From positions 1-20,063 of the forward strand of contig CADBKB010000010.1 of assembly GCA_902795095.1 (NCBI GenBank): a stretch of DNA of 20,063 nt, given 5' to 3'. Source of the stretch: Oscillospiraceae bacterium (lineage in GTDB: Bacteria > Bacillota_A > Clostridia > Oscillospirales > Oscillospiraceae). Below the pieces are notes generated by a model. It made no database searches. It was not told where the DNA came from and saw only the letters and a list, made by a program, of their open reading frames with translations. Positions 1 to 7,384 of this stretch are shown one piece after another. The number at the start of each line of letters is the position of its first letter. The stretch's first letter is position 1. The position numbers and the translations under genes are program-made.

Positions 1-504
1 CCATTGCTTCATTTTGATCACTGTGATTCGATCCGTGCTCAGGCCTGTCAGACCCGCCACGGCATTCACCAGCGCAAGCTGCACGCGGGGCGAATCCGCC
101 CCGGCGCACAGGACCAGGGCCCCGCGATACTCCCCGTACACCGTCTGCCGCTGCACCGGCACGTCCGTGCCTCCTGCGCTCCGTGCCATCACCGTGGCGC
201 GGGAGCTGCTCTCGGTGTCCGCGCTGCTCGATACGTTGTCGTCGGTCTGGTAGAGGATCTCGTCGCCCGTGCGCTTCGTCAGCAGCACCCGCACCTCCCC
301 CGCTCCCTCGATCTGCGACAGCAGCGTCTCCATTCTCTCCTCCAGGCTGGGCTCCGTGGCCGCCGCGGGCGGACCCGCAGGCGCCTGGTCCCGTGTGCGG
401 GCGGGCCACAGGATCAGCGCCAGACCCAGCAGCAGGATCAGCGCGGGATATTTGAACTGCCGGAGCTTCTTCCCCAGAGCGTTCAGATCTATTCTTCCTG
501 CCAT
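1..504 (-). CDS. spoIIIAG: Stage III sporulation protein AG, SpoIIIAG (partial, 3' end outside window)
   Basis: SpoIIIAG is a mother-cell membrane protein whose extracytoplasmic domain forms a ring in the SpoIIIA-SpoIIQ channel joining mother cell and forespore. The frame starts at ATG 504 (MAGRIDLNALGKKLRQ) and stays open for 168 codons to the left edge. A strong AAGGAG lies about 8 nt upstream. One membrane segment covers roughly residues 18-34, followed by a Pro/Ala-rich linker and the conserved type GAGEVRVLLT (about 67-76), as in the ring-building domain of this family. The last visible residues (TGLSTDRITVIKMKQW) resemble the C-terminal part of the family, so little should be missing. 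It overlaps the end of spoIIIAF by 16 nt and is the seventh gene of the operon; spoIIIAH would be expected next, off the edge. Confidence 0.9.
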   Translation of the reverse strand, partial: MAGRIDLNALGKKLRQFKYPALILLLGLALILWPARTRDQAPAGPPAAATEPSLEERMETLLSQIEGAGEVRVLLTKRTGDEILYQTDDNVSSSADTESSSRATVMARSAGGTDVPVQRQTVYGEYRGALVLCAGADSPRVQLALVNAVAGLTGLSTDRITVIKMKQW

Positions 505-962
505 AGCTGCCGCTCCTTCGGAATGCCCAGAGTCCGGGCCAGATATTCGCTCAGCGCTTCGCGCTGCGCTTCCGTCCATCGTCCGCGCAGGGTGACCCGG
601 TAGGGATACTGATAGTGCTCCGACAAGGCGGCCAGCTCGATCTGCACCTCCACCTCCGTGCCCAGCTCCCGGGCTTTGTCCAATATATACGTTCGGGTCT
701 GCTCGGTTATGAGCCGCGCCGTCTCCTTCTGCGCGCTGCGCAGGGAGCGCTCCACCGCAGCGTCCCGCGGCCGATACCGCTCCAGATATTCGCCCAGATC
801 TCCGACCTGCAGCCGTAGCAGGGGCTGCAGCAGCGTCATAAGCAGAAGGATGCCTCCCAGCAGCTCCGTGACACGCCGGATCGCGGCGCTCTGGGGCACA
901 GCGCGCAGCAGGCTCACCGCCAGGGCACAGGCCGTCACCGCAATCAGAGTCCCGGCGATCAT
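489..962 (-). CDS. spoIIIAF: Stage III sporulation protein AF, SpoIIIAF
   Basis: Membrane component of the SpoIIIA channel complex in the mother-cell membrane. The 157-residue protein has two hydrophobic N-terminal segments (about residues 3-20 and 33-48), then a soluble charged domain with a long amphipathic stretch (VERSLRSAQKETARLI) and the end LGIPKERQLWQEE. This is the SpoIIIAF layout, though the protein is shorter than in Bacillus. I chose ATG 962 because it makes an ATGA overlap with the spoIIIAE stop; an ATG three codons upstream (971) is possible. The gene overlaps spoIIIAG by 16 nt. Identification rests mostly on order within the operon plus topology, which is very conserved in spore formers. 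Confidence 0.9.
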   Translation of the reverse strand: MIAGTLIAVTACALAVSLLRAVPQSAAIRRVTELLGGILLLMTLLQPLLRLQVGDLGEYLERYRPRDAAVERSLRSAQKETARLITEQTRTYILDKARELGTEVEVQIELAALSEHYQYPYRVTLRGRWTEAQREALSEYLARTLGIPKERQLWQEE

Positions 963-2008
963 ACGGGGCATACCTTCAGATAGCATACGCAGCAGATCAG
1001 AAGCATCAGCGCCGCGGCCGCCACCATGGAAAGCGCAAATCCCATGGCCTCGCACAGCGCATCCAGGACGCTGAGCAGCCGCGGATTGCCCAGAGCGCTG
1101 CCCGCCGCTGCAGTCGCCCTGAGCACCAGCGCATGGACTGCGGTACGCACAAAAGGTCCGATGCAGATGGCGATCACCGCCAGCATTCCGAATACGCCCA
1201 CCGCGTTTTTGATGGCGCCCGCGCTCACGATCACCGTCTCCGAGCAATCGGAGATCATACTCCCCACCACCGGCACCACCCCGGACAGCGCCAGCTTGGC
1301 CGCCTTGACCACGGTGGCGTCCGCGCTGCCGGATACCAGCGCTGTAATGCTCAGATAGGCTGTATAGATAAACATCAGCACCTTGATTCCCCCTTGGAAG
1401 GCCCATTTGACAAGCTTCGCCAGACGGTCGAGCAGCTCGCTCTCGCACAGCGCCCGGGCACAGCAAAGGGCCACATAGGTGTGGATGACCGGCAGCAGCA
1501 GCGAGCCCATGGCATGCATCAGAAGATCGCTGAACAAAGCTGTTGCGGCATAGATCCCCGTGGATGCTGTCACGCCCCCCGCCGCGGCGGTGGCGGCGCT
1601 CATGGCCGGCAGCAGCACATCCGCAAAGCTCTGCAGCTCGACGATCGCCTCCGCTCCGGCGCCTGCCAGGCTTCCCATACGCACGAACCCCGCCGTGCCG
1701 ATGCACAGTACGCCGGCAATGACCGCCGGATCGAGATCCTTTCCGCCGGAGACGGCGCACAGCAGCATCGCGCACAGCATGATCCCGGCGCAGCGCAGCG
1801 CCTCACTCAGATCCCGGGAAAGCTCCGGCAGGACGCTTCCCACGATCGCCTCCACGCCCCCGGAGAAGCTCCCGTCCTCCCCCATCCGTCCGGCAGCCTC
1901 CGGCGGCACCGAGGCATAGACCTTCTCCTGCCCCAGGGAGAAGTCCCCGGCGCTGACGCCGGAGCACAGTATCATGCAGGCAAGGACCGCAAACAGCGCC
2001 CGTCTCAT
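959..2008 (-). CDS. spoIIIAE: Stage III sporulation protein AE, SpoIIIAE
   Basis: Polytopic membrane protein of the SpoIIIA complex, needed for forespore sigma-G activity and for channel function. The 349-residue product has an N-terminal signal-like segment (MRRALFAVLACMILCSGVSA), a short extracytoplasmic stretch, then about six to seven hydrophobic segments. The family-typical KLALSGVVPVVGSMISDCSE sequence lies around residues 215-235. The start at ATG 2008 overlaps the spoIIIAD stop as ATGA, so reading from one gene into the next is likely coupled. The open frame extends further upstream, but that extension lies inside spoIIIAD and has no coding character of its own. Length and order match the family. 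Confidence 0.93.
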   Translation of the reverse strand: MRRALFAVLACMILCSGVSAGDFSLGQEKVYASVPPEAAGRMGEDGSFSGGVEAIVGSVLPELSRDLSEALRCAGIMLCAMLLCAVSGGKDLDPAVIAGVLCIGTAGFVRMGSLAGAGAEAIVELQSFADVLLPAMSAATAAAGGVTASTGIYAATALFSDLLMHAMGSLLLPVIHTYVALCCARALCESELLDRLAKLVKWAFQGGIKVLMFIYTAYLSITALVSGSADATVVKAAKLALSGVVPVVGSMISDCSETVIVSAGAIKNAVGVFGMLAVIAICIGPFVRTAVHALVLRATAAAGSALGNPRLLSVLDALCEAMGFALSMVAAAALMLLICCVCYLKVCPV

Positions 2009-2400
2009 CCGCGCTCGATCATCTGCCGCAGCAGATCCAGCGCCGCCTCCATCAGCGGCAGCGACAGCACCGCACAGGCGCAGGTCCCGCAGACCTCCGC
2101 GGTCCTGGCCATGGCCCGCTGTCCGCAGTCGTCGCAAACCGCGCCGGAGATCTGCGTTACCACGCCTATGCCCACACACTTCACCAGAGGCAAAAAATAC
2201 TGCTCGTCCAGCGCCGTGAGCGCCCGCAGCTTTAAGAAGAACCGTGTCGCCGGTCGCAGCGCCCGAAGGCAGGCGATCAGCGCGCAGGCGCATACCAGCA
2301 CCCCCATGGCGGCCGCTAGGGCATGTTCCCGCCGGTCCAGCACCGAGGCAAGCAGCGCCGCCGCCAGACAGATCCCTGCGATCTTCAAGAATTCTCCCAT
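2005..2400 (-). CDS. spoIIIAD: Stage III sporulation protein AD, SpoIIIAD
   Basis: Small membrane protein of the SpoIIIA channel complex. The 131 residues include several hydrophobic helices (about 5-20, 28-46, 74-90 and 105-122). The stretch KCVGIGVVTQISGAVCDDCG (about 74-93) is characteristic of SpoIIIAD. The start ATG at 2400 shares one base with the spoIIIAC stop (TGATG), so translation is probably coupled. Length is close to the usual 130 or so. It is the fourth gene of the operon and is followed by an ATGA overlap with spoIIIAE. Confidence 0.93.
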   Translation of the reverse strand: MGEFLKIAGICLAAALLASVLDRREHALAAAMGVLVCACALIACLRALRPATRFFLKLRALTALDEQYFLPLVKCVGIGVVTQISGAVCDDCGQRAMARTAEVCGTCACAVLSLPLMEAALDLLRQMIERG

Positions 2401-2594
2401 CAGAATCGAAACAGCTCCTTGACCAGATCAAACAGCGCGGCGATCCGCTGCACCACCATCATCAGCACCACCACAAGACCGGCCAGGGTCGTCATGGTGG
2501 CCTGCTCCTCCCGCCCGGAGCGCACCAGCACCTGGTTGAGAATGGAGATGATGATTCCCACCGCCGCGATCTTAAAGATCAGATCGACGTCCAT
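2400..2594 (-). CDS. spoIIIAC: Stage III sporulation protein AC, SpoIIIAC
   Basis: Very small membrane protein (64 residues) of the SpoIIIA complex. It has two hydrophobic helices (about residues 5-23 and 36-55) separated by a short polar loop, RSGREEQA. The start MDVDLIFKIAAVGI and the second helix LVVVLMMVVQRIAALF fit the family closely, and the length is normal. The ATG follows the TAA of spoIIIAB with no intervening base, and the stop overlaps the start of spoIIIAD by one base. It probably lacks its own ribosome entry and is translated by coupling. Confidence 0.92.
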   Translation of the reverse strand: MDVDLIFKIAAVGIIISILNQVLVRSGREEQATMTTLAGLVVVLMMVVQRIAALFDLVKELFRF

Positions 2595-3107
2595 TTACAG
2601 CAGGATGATCGCCAGGGCGCAGCCGGCGCACACTCCCAGCACCTCGTAGCTGCGGCAGCGGTCCGCCTTGCCCCGGCGCAGCTCATTGAGCGCATCGTCC
2701 ACCCTTCCGCGCAGCGCCTGCAGACACTGCAGCTGCTCCCCGGCGTCGAAGGCTCCCAGCACCCGGCCAAGCTCTGACAGAAAGCCGATGCAGACCGGGG
2801 ATAGCTTTTCCTCATACCGATCCAGGGCGTCGTCCATGACAGAGGCGACATTCGGCCGGTTCTGGGCGGCGATCCCCCTGGCGCATGACTGGAAAACACT
2901 TTTCAGCGCGCCGGCTGCACAGTCCTGCGCGATCTCGAACAGCTCCGGCACCGGTGTAAGCCTGCCGGAGACCTCGCAAAGCATCTGCTCCAGCACGGCG
3001 CTGAGCTCGCGCAGACAGCGCTCCTCACGCCGGACGCTGCGCGCCATGGAGAAGCCCGCGCCTCCCGCCGCCAGTACGATCAGCGCCGCACCCAGGATCT
3101 TGATCAT
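2595..3107 (-). CDS. spoIIIAB: Stage III sporulation protein AB, SpoIIIAB
   Basis: Membrane-anchored component of the SpoIIIA complex. The 170-residue product begins MIKILGAALIVLAAGG, a single N-terminal membrane segment (about 3-22). A mainly helical domain follows, with the family-typical REERCLRELSAVLEQMLCEV stretch, and a hydrophobic C-terminus. ATG 3107 is preferred over ATG 3113 because the AAAGGA site is about 9 nt upstream of 3107 but only 3 nt from 3113. Its 5' part overlaps the end of spoIIIAA by 83 nt in another frame. Length is almost the same as in Bacillus subtilis. Confidence 0.9.
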   Translation of the reverse strand: MIKILGAALIVLAAGGAGFSMARSVRREERCLRELSAVLEQMLCEVSGRLTPVPELFEIAQDCAAGALKSVFQSCARGIAAQNRPNVASVMDDALDRYEEKLSPVCIGFLSELGRVLGAFDAGEQLQCLQALRGRVDDALNELRRGKADRCRSYEVLGVCAGCALAIILL

Positions 3108-3984
3108 TTGCATTCATCCTTTCTGCCGTAAACGTATGGTCCCTGCTCAGTAATATCAAATGCTCAAACAGCCCCAGGGCGCACATCCTTGCGTACAGCG
3201 GCCGGGAGGTCAGATCCGACCGGGCAAACACATGGGCGGTGGCCAGAAGACGCACCCCGCAGAAGGAGGAGCGCACCAGCGCGTCCAGATCCGCCTCATC
3301 GGTGATTTCATCCACGGCGATCCAGTCCGGACTCATGGTCCGCAGCAGCATATATACGCCCTCATGCTTGTTCACACCGGAGAGCACGTCCGTCATGGCG
3401 CCGACGCAGAAGCCCGGCATGCCCTCATGGCAGGCGGCAAGCTCCATCCGTTCATCCACCACCCCCACCCGCTCCCGGGCGAAATCGCTGCGGTCCCGGA
3501 TGAGCTCGCGCAGCAGCGTCGTCTTTCCGCATCCCGGCGGTCCTGCAATAAGTGTGGAGCCGGGATTGGCGCGAAGATATGCCGTGGCCTTCTCGCCGCA
3601 GCGCTCCAGCTGCCGGGCAATTCGCAGATTCACCGACGATAGCTCTTTGATCATCCGCACGCCGTCCGGCCCCGGCACCACTGTTCCGCACACGCCCAGG
3701 CGATGCCCGCCCGCCAGGGTCACGAAGCCCCGGCGGAGCTGATTGCCTGCGGCATAGGCGCTGTAGCGCGTGGCCCGGTTGAGGATCTCCCGCAGGCACT
3801 GTGCTTCTACCGGAAATCCGCCGCTGCCATAGGGCAGCACCCGCTCCCGGTCCAGGCTCAGATAGCCCGCCCTCTGGCCGCAGCGCAGCCGCAGCTCCCG
3901 CAAGCTGCGGCGCTCCGTCTCCGGCAGTGCCAGCACCGCCCCGGCCAGCGCCGGCGGCAGGATGGATAAGTAGCTGTCATTCAT
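3025..3984 (-). CDS. spoIIIAA: Stage III sporulation protein AA, SpoIIIAA (AAA-type ATPase)
   Basis: Secretion-type ATPase of the SpoIIIA complex, thought to power the mother cell-forespore channel from the mother-cell cytoplasm. The 319-residue protein has a Walker A at residues 148-155 (GPPGCGKT), the VDER motif at 176-179, and a Walker B-like WIAVDEI at 221-227, then the LLATAH segment (246-251). ATG 3984 has a GGAGGGAAG site just upstream. The 3' end runs 83 nt into spoIIIAB in a different frame; the total length is normal for the family, so I do not read this as a frameshift. First gene of the operon; a candidate sigma-E promoter lies at 4002-4030. Confidence 0.93.
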   Translation of the reverse strand: MNDSYLSILPPALAGAVLALPETERRSLRELRLRCGQRAGYLSLDRERVLPYGSGGFPVEAQCLREILNRATRYSAYAAGNQLRRGFVTLAGGHRLGVCGTVVPGPDGVRMIKELSSVNLRIARQLERCGEKATAYLRANPGSTLIAGPPGCGKTTLLRELIRDRSDFARERVGVVDERMELAACHEGMPGFCVGAMTDVLSGVNKHEGVYMLLRTMSPDWIAVDEITDEADLDALVRSSFCGVRLLATAHVFARSDLTSRPLYARMCALGLFEHLILLSRDHTFTAERMNANDQDPGCGADRTGGGRRGLLHGAQRPA

Positions 3985-4001
3985 GGTCTTCCCTCCGTCT
4001 C

Positions 4002-4030
4002 AGACTATGTGCAGCCCCGCCGGGATATGC
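4002..4030 (-). promoter_or_regulatory. Candidate sigma-E promoter of the spoIIIA operon
   Basis: On the minus strand, GCATATC (4024-4030) and CATAGTCT (4002-4009) are separated by 14 nt. This resembles the sigma-E pattern of an ATAT-like -35 box and a CATA-type -10 box with that spacing. The -10 end lies 18 nt before the spoIIIAA start, and the operon is known to be sigma-E dependent in Bacillus. The match is partial, so this is a reasoned candidate only. Confidence 0.45.
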
Positions 4031-4060
4031 AAAAGGCACACGGGAGTGTTCCCGTGTGCC
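4031..4060 (-). terminator. Intrinsic terminator after the PadR/DUF2812 pair
   Basis: A perfect 11-bp stem (4035-4045 with 4050-4060) with a 4-nt loop is followed on the minus strand by TTTT. It lies 17 nt after the DUF2812 stop and just before the spoIIIA promoter candidate, so it insulates the two units. Confidence 0.8.
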
Positions 4061-4076
4061 TTGATTGTGCAGATCT

Positions 4077-4583
4077 TTATTCGAACAGCTGGCGATCCCG
4101 CTTCAGAGACTGTACCTTTTCATGGATCCGGCCCAGGCCGTAGGTCAGCATGGAGGCCAGCAGCAGGTTGATCACACCGATCGCTCTGCCGTTGAAGGCA
4201 TTGAGCGCACCGATGAAAAGATTCATGAAGCCGATGACGGTCAGCAGCCTTGCAATCGCATTCAAATGGTTGACCTTGGAATCGATATCCGAGAAGATAT
4301 CAAAGGGACCGTCGGCGGCCTTTTTGCGGAAATAGAGCCACTGGAGCACCCGCCCGACATACTCCGCGCCGGACTCGGACATGAAATCCACATATTGGGG
4401 ATCATAGCCGTGCATTTCCAGCCGGACGGTATATTCCCCCGGCTCGCACGCGCGGAAGGTATATCGGCACCAGCCCACAGAATCCAGCGTCCAGCCGGCC
4501 AGGGCCATTTCATTGAGCCACTGCTCCTCCTTTTCAAAGTCCCATACAAAAAACCATTTGTAAACCGTTTTTCTCTCATTCAT
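4077..4583 (-). CDS. DUF2812 domain membrane protein
   Basis: Protein of 168 residues. The N-terminal part (MNERKTVYKWFFVWDFEKEE, then WLNEMALAGWTL) is the recognisable start of DUF2812, a small soluble domain usually paired with PadR regulators. After about residue 110 come two hydrophobic segments (about 112-128 and 134-150) and a charged tail. The exact function of the family is not known to me; co-regulation with PadR suggests an envelope or stress response role, which is inference. GGAGG lies about 8 nt before ATG 4583. The start overlaps the padR stop by 8 nt, so the two are made together, and a strong terminator follows. Confidence 0.82.
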   Translation of the reverse strand: MNERKTVYKWFFVWDFEKEEQWLNEMALAGWTLDSVGWCRYTFRACEPGEYTVRLEMHGYDPQYVDFMSESGAEYVGRVLQWLYFRKKAADGPFDIFSDIDSKVNHLNAIARLLTVIGFMNLFIGALNAFNGRAIGVINLLLASMLTYGLGRIHEKVQSLKRDRQLFE

Positions 4584-4899
4584 GGTTCAGTTCCTCCATC
4601 ATCTGATCCGCATTTCTCAGCAATTCCCGCAGCCGCTCGATTTCGCAGCACAATACCTGGATCCCCCGCTCCGTCAGGCCATATACTTTTTTACGGCTGC
4701 CGTCGGGGATCGGCAGCTGTACGATCCATCCCTTGTCGCACAGGGTGCTCAGGGCGCCGTAGAGCGTACCCGGCGCCAGACGCACCCGCCCGGAGGACAT
4801 CTCCAGGGTGGACTGCATGATGCCGTAGCCGTGCCGGGGATGCAGAAGCGACAGGAGAATATAGAACGTGGATTCCGTCAGCGCGTATTCGTTGTTCAT
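4576..4899 (-). CDS. PadR family transcriptional regulator
   Basis: Small winged-helix DNA-binding protein of 107 residues. The N-terminal half shows the PadR signature: ALTESTFYILLSLLHPRHGYGIMQ, then the recognition region RLAPGTLYGALSTLCDKGWI (about 39-58) and the wing KKVYGLTERG (about 69-78). The C-terminal helix, rich in Glu and Arg, would form the dimer. The protein is of the short, subfamily-2 type. Start ATG 4899 has AAGGAGGGG immediately upstream. It most likely represses its own promoter (4952-4980), around which repeated CGATATAACGG-type elements lie, and it is co-transcribed with the DUF2812 gene. The inducing signal cannot be read from the sequence. Confidence 0.9.
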   Translation of the reverse strand: MNNEYALTESTFYILLSLLHPRHGYGIMQSTLEMSSGRVRLAPGTLYGALSTLCDKGWIVQLPIPDGSRKKVYGLTERGIQVLCCEIERLRELLRNADQMMEELNHE

Positions 4900-4918
4900 C
4901 GAACCCCTCCTTCGGCAG

Positions 4919-4980
4919 CCGTTATATCGCCTACCGTTATATCGTAACTACACTATATCACATGCCGATATAATTGTCAA
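4919..4980 (-). promoter_or_regulatory. padR promoter with repeated operator-like motifs
   Basis: On the minus strand TTGACA (4975-4980) and TATAGT (4952-4957) are spaced by 17 nt, a strong housekeeping promoter. Two identical 11-bp copies of CGATATAACGG lie downstream (plus-strand 4934-4944 and 4919-4929) with a 15-bp period. A related inverted half, CCGATATA, lies in the spacer at 4965-4972. The arrangement suggests autoregulation by PadR, which is inference. Confidence 0.75.
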
Positions 4981-4991
4981 GTGTTTTTCCG

Positions 4992-5023
4992 AAAAAAACT
5001 TCGGACCTCCGAAGAGGTCCGAA
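4992..5023 (-). terminator. Intrinsic terminator after hydF
   Basis: Minus-strand hairpin with 10-bp perfect arms (5014-5023 with 5000-5009), a 4-nt loop, then G and seven T. It lies 8 nt after the hydF stop and ends the nitrogenase-like operon, 12 nt before the -35 box of the padR promoter. Confidence 0.9.
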
Positions 5024-5031
5024 ATATGATT

Positions 5032-6231
5032 CTATTGCACAAGCTTCTGAAGCTCCGGGAACAGGCTGAGGCTTCGGTACAGGATCCCATGCAGATGGGC
5101 GATCAGCGTGCCGAAATTCGTGATGGGTACCCCCTGGTCCACGGCGCATTTTGTGCGGTATCGCACTTCCCGCTCATTGAGCATGCAGCCGCCGCAGTGC
5201 ACCACCATGGCATAGGGCGACAGATCCTCTGGGAACTCCGTGCCGCTGCAGGTGGCGATATGCAGGTCCTTTCCCGTATACGTCCGCAGCCAGCCGGGGA
5301 TCTTCACCGTGCCGATGTCGCCGCACTGGCGGTGATGGGTGCAGCCCTCGGCGATGAGCACGGTGTCTCCGTCTTTGAGGTTTTTCACGGCGCTGACGCC
5401 GGCCACTGCGTCCTCCAGCAGGCCCTTGTGCCTGGCCATGAGAATGGAAAAGGAGGTCAGCGGGATCGTCTCCGGCACCAGTTCAGACACCGCGCCGAAC
5501 ACCTGGCTGTCGGTGATCACCACGCCGGGCCTGATCCCGGGCATGGCCAGCACCTGGGCCAGCTCGCTGTCGCGTACTGTCAGAGCGGCGCATCCGCAAT
5601 CGAGCAGATCCCGGATGGTCTGCTGCTGCGGCAGGATCAGCCTGCCCTTGGGCGCTGCCTTGTCGATGGGTACCACCAGGACAGCCAGCGTGCCGGGGGC
5701 AAGCAGATCGCCCACCAGGCGACTGTCCTGCTCCGTGGGCCGCAGCCGGGCCATGCGCTCCTTGAGCTCCTGAATGCCCTGCTTCGTTTTCGCGCTGACA
5801 TAGATTTCCTGCTCCCCCGCCGCAGGCGTCTGCGGCAGAAGATCCGTCTTGTTGAACACGGTCAGATATGGGATCTGCTTTTCCCGGAACAGATCGATCA
5901 TCTGGCGGTCGACCTCGCCCATGCCCTCCCCGGCGTCCACCACCAGGATGGCGATATCCGTCTTGTTGAGCACCTGCTTCGTCTTGCGTACACGCATTTC
6001 GCCCAGCACGCCTTCATCGTCGAAGCCCGGGGTGTCGATGATCATGACCGGACCCAGGGGCAGCAGCTCCATGGCCTTGCGCACCGGGTCGGTGGTGGTA
6101 CCCTTGACGTCGGATACCACGGCCAGCTCCTGGCCTGTGACAGCGTTGACCACGCTGGATTTTCCGGCGTTGCGGCGTCCGAAGAAGCCGATGTGTACCC
6201 GATCGCCGGAGGGCGTATCATTCAGTCCCAT
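5032..6231 (-). CDS. hydF: [FeFe]-hydrogenase H-cluster maturation GTPase HydF
   Basis: HydF is the GTP-binding scaffold on which HydE and HydG assemble the di-iron subcluster that is then handed to apo-HydA. The 399-residue protein starts with an Era-like GTPase domain: G1 GRRNAGKSS at 18-26, G3 DTPG at 66-69, G4 NKTD at 127-130. The C-terminal metal domain has C297-x-H299 and, 45 residues on, H345-C346-x-x-C349, the family's Cys/His iron-sulfur ligands. Length is normal. ATG 6231 has AAGGAG about 8 nt upstream and follows the binding-protein stop by 9 nt, so it is the last gene of the transporter/nitrogenase-like operon. No hydE, hydG or hydrogenase gene is in the window, which makes this location notable. 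Confidence 0.93.
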   Translation of the reverse strand: MGLNDTPSGDRVHIGFFGRRNAGKSSVVNAVTGQELAVVSDVKGTTTDPVRKAMELLPLGPVMIIDTPGFDDEGVLGEMRVRKTKQVLNKTDIAILVVDAGEGMGEVDRQMIDLFREKQIPYLTVFNKTDLLPQTPAAGEQEIYVSAKTKQGIQELKERMARLRPTEQDSRLVGDLLAPGTLAVLVVPIDKAAPKGRLILPQQQTIRDLLDCGCAALTVRDSELAQVLAMPGIRPGVVITDSQVFGAVSELVPETIPLTSFSILMARHKGLLEDAVAGVSAVKNLKDGDTVLIAEGCTHHRQCGDIGTVKIPGWLRTYTGKDLHIATCSGTEFPEDLSPYAMVVHCGGCMLNEREVRYRTKCAVDQGVPITNFGTLIAHLHGILYRSLSLFPELQKLVQ

Positions 6232-6240
6232 GGATGCTCC

Positions 6241-7383
6241 TTATTGGTAGGAGAAGCCGGAGCCGCCAGCCACGCTGGGGGCAAAGATCGACGAAGCCTG
6301 CTCGTCGCTCAGCTCCACGCCGAACACGTCCTTATAGTAATTCTTCGCGGCCTGCACGATCTCCACATCCTCAAACAGCTCGGGATAGGCGGTTTTGGCC
6401 ATCCACAGCAGGGTCACGGGGGTATCCACGCCGGGAGTATAGCTGCGGTACATGCCCAGCGGCATCTTGTATACGCGGCCGTTCTTCACTGCCTCCACGG
6501 GGCTCCAGTCGTATCCGCCGACGGTGTTGTTCATCACATCCTCGGGGGTGGCAGTGGTGAAGTTGGTCACGAAGATCAGATCGGGATTCCAGGCGTATAC
6601 CTGCTCCATATTGACGGTGACAGAGTTGTCCGTCTGCAGCTCCTCGCCCACGTTCACAGCGCCGATGGCGTCGGCCCACCATTGGCCGAAGAACTGGCCG
6701 CCGGAGGTCATGAGGGTGCTCTCATCGTACTTAAACAGGAAGAAGGCCCGGGGACGCTCCGATTCCGGCACCGTCTCCAGCCGCGACTCCACCAGATCGA
6801 TGGCGTCGGCGGAATACTGCTTCACGAGCTTTGCCTTGTCGTTGCCGGGGAAGATCTCGCCCAGCAGCTCGATCCAGTGGTCCAGGGTTTCCACGCAGTT
6901 ATAGTTCCATTTGTTCACAGAGATCGCCACGGCGGCAAAGCCGGCGCTGAGGAGCTTATCGCCCAGCTCTGCGCTGCTGGCGCTGTAAAATACCACGTCG
7001 GGCTGGAGCTTCATGAGTTCCTCGATGTTGACGTTGGTACCGTCGATAAAGCCGGTCTGAACGTTCAGAATCTCAGGATATAGCTCCCCCAGCAGGCCGT
7101 TCTGTGCGGCGGTGAGGCTGGGCTGGGACATGCCGACGATCTTACTGGCGGAATCGAAGAACACCGTCAGCACGCTGGGCAGCGGCAGGATATCGCACAC
7201 CACAATGCGGTTGACTTCCTTGGGCACGGCGACCTCGATATCGCGGTGGTCCACGACGACATGGGTTTCCTTGCTCGGCTCGTCGGACGGAGCCTGCTCG
7301 CTTTTCTTGCCGCAGGCGCACATGCACAGCGTCAGCGACAGAGCCAGGACCAGGCAAACGATTCTTTTAGCGGCTGCATTCAT
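6241..7383 (-). CDS. ABC transporter substrate-binding lipoprotein (iron-siderophore/cobalamin type)
   Basis: Periplasmic-binding-type protein of 380 residues, anchored outside the membrane as a lipoprotein. The N-terminus has a basic start, a hydrophobic core and a Cys-rich lipobox region ending at about C24 (LTLCMCACGKK). The body has the two-lobe fold of the FecB/BtuF class: conserved VNRIVVCDILPLPSVLTVF near the start, MKLQPDVVFYSAS, YAWNPDLIFVTNF, and VYKMPLG near the end. The class carries ferric siderophores, haem, cobalamin and other metal chelates; the ligand cannot be read here. It starts 1 nt after the upstream component-1-like stop, with AAAGAGG before ATG 7383, so it is part of the nitrogenase-like operon. 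Confidence 0.88.
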   Translation of the reverse strand: MNAAAKRIVCLVLALSLTLCMCACGKKSEQAPSDEPSKETHVVVDHRDIEVAVPKEVNRIVVCDILPLPSVLTVFFDSASKIVGMSQPSLTAAQNGLLGELYPEILNVQTGFIDGTNVNIEELMKLQPDVVFYSASSAELGDKLLSAGFAAVAISVNKWNYNCVETLDHWIELLGEIFPGNDKAKLVKQYSADAIDLVESRLETVPESERPRAFFLFKYDESTLMTSGGQFFGQWWADAIGAVNVGEELQTDNSVTVNMEQVYAWNPDLIFVTNFTTATPEDVMNNTVGGYDWSPVEAVKNGRVYKMPLGMYRSYTPGVDTPVTLLWMAKTAYPELFEDVEIVQAAKNYYKDVFGVELSDEQASSIFAPSVAGGSGFSYQ

Positions 7384-7384
7384 G

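Noticed and set aside
4981..7083. A 700-codon open frame on the plus strand
   Set aside because: It lies opposite HydF and the binding protein, is rich in His, Gly and Gln as expected of antisense GC-rich codons, has no recognisable domain, and the minus-strand genes have clear motifs and ribosome sites.
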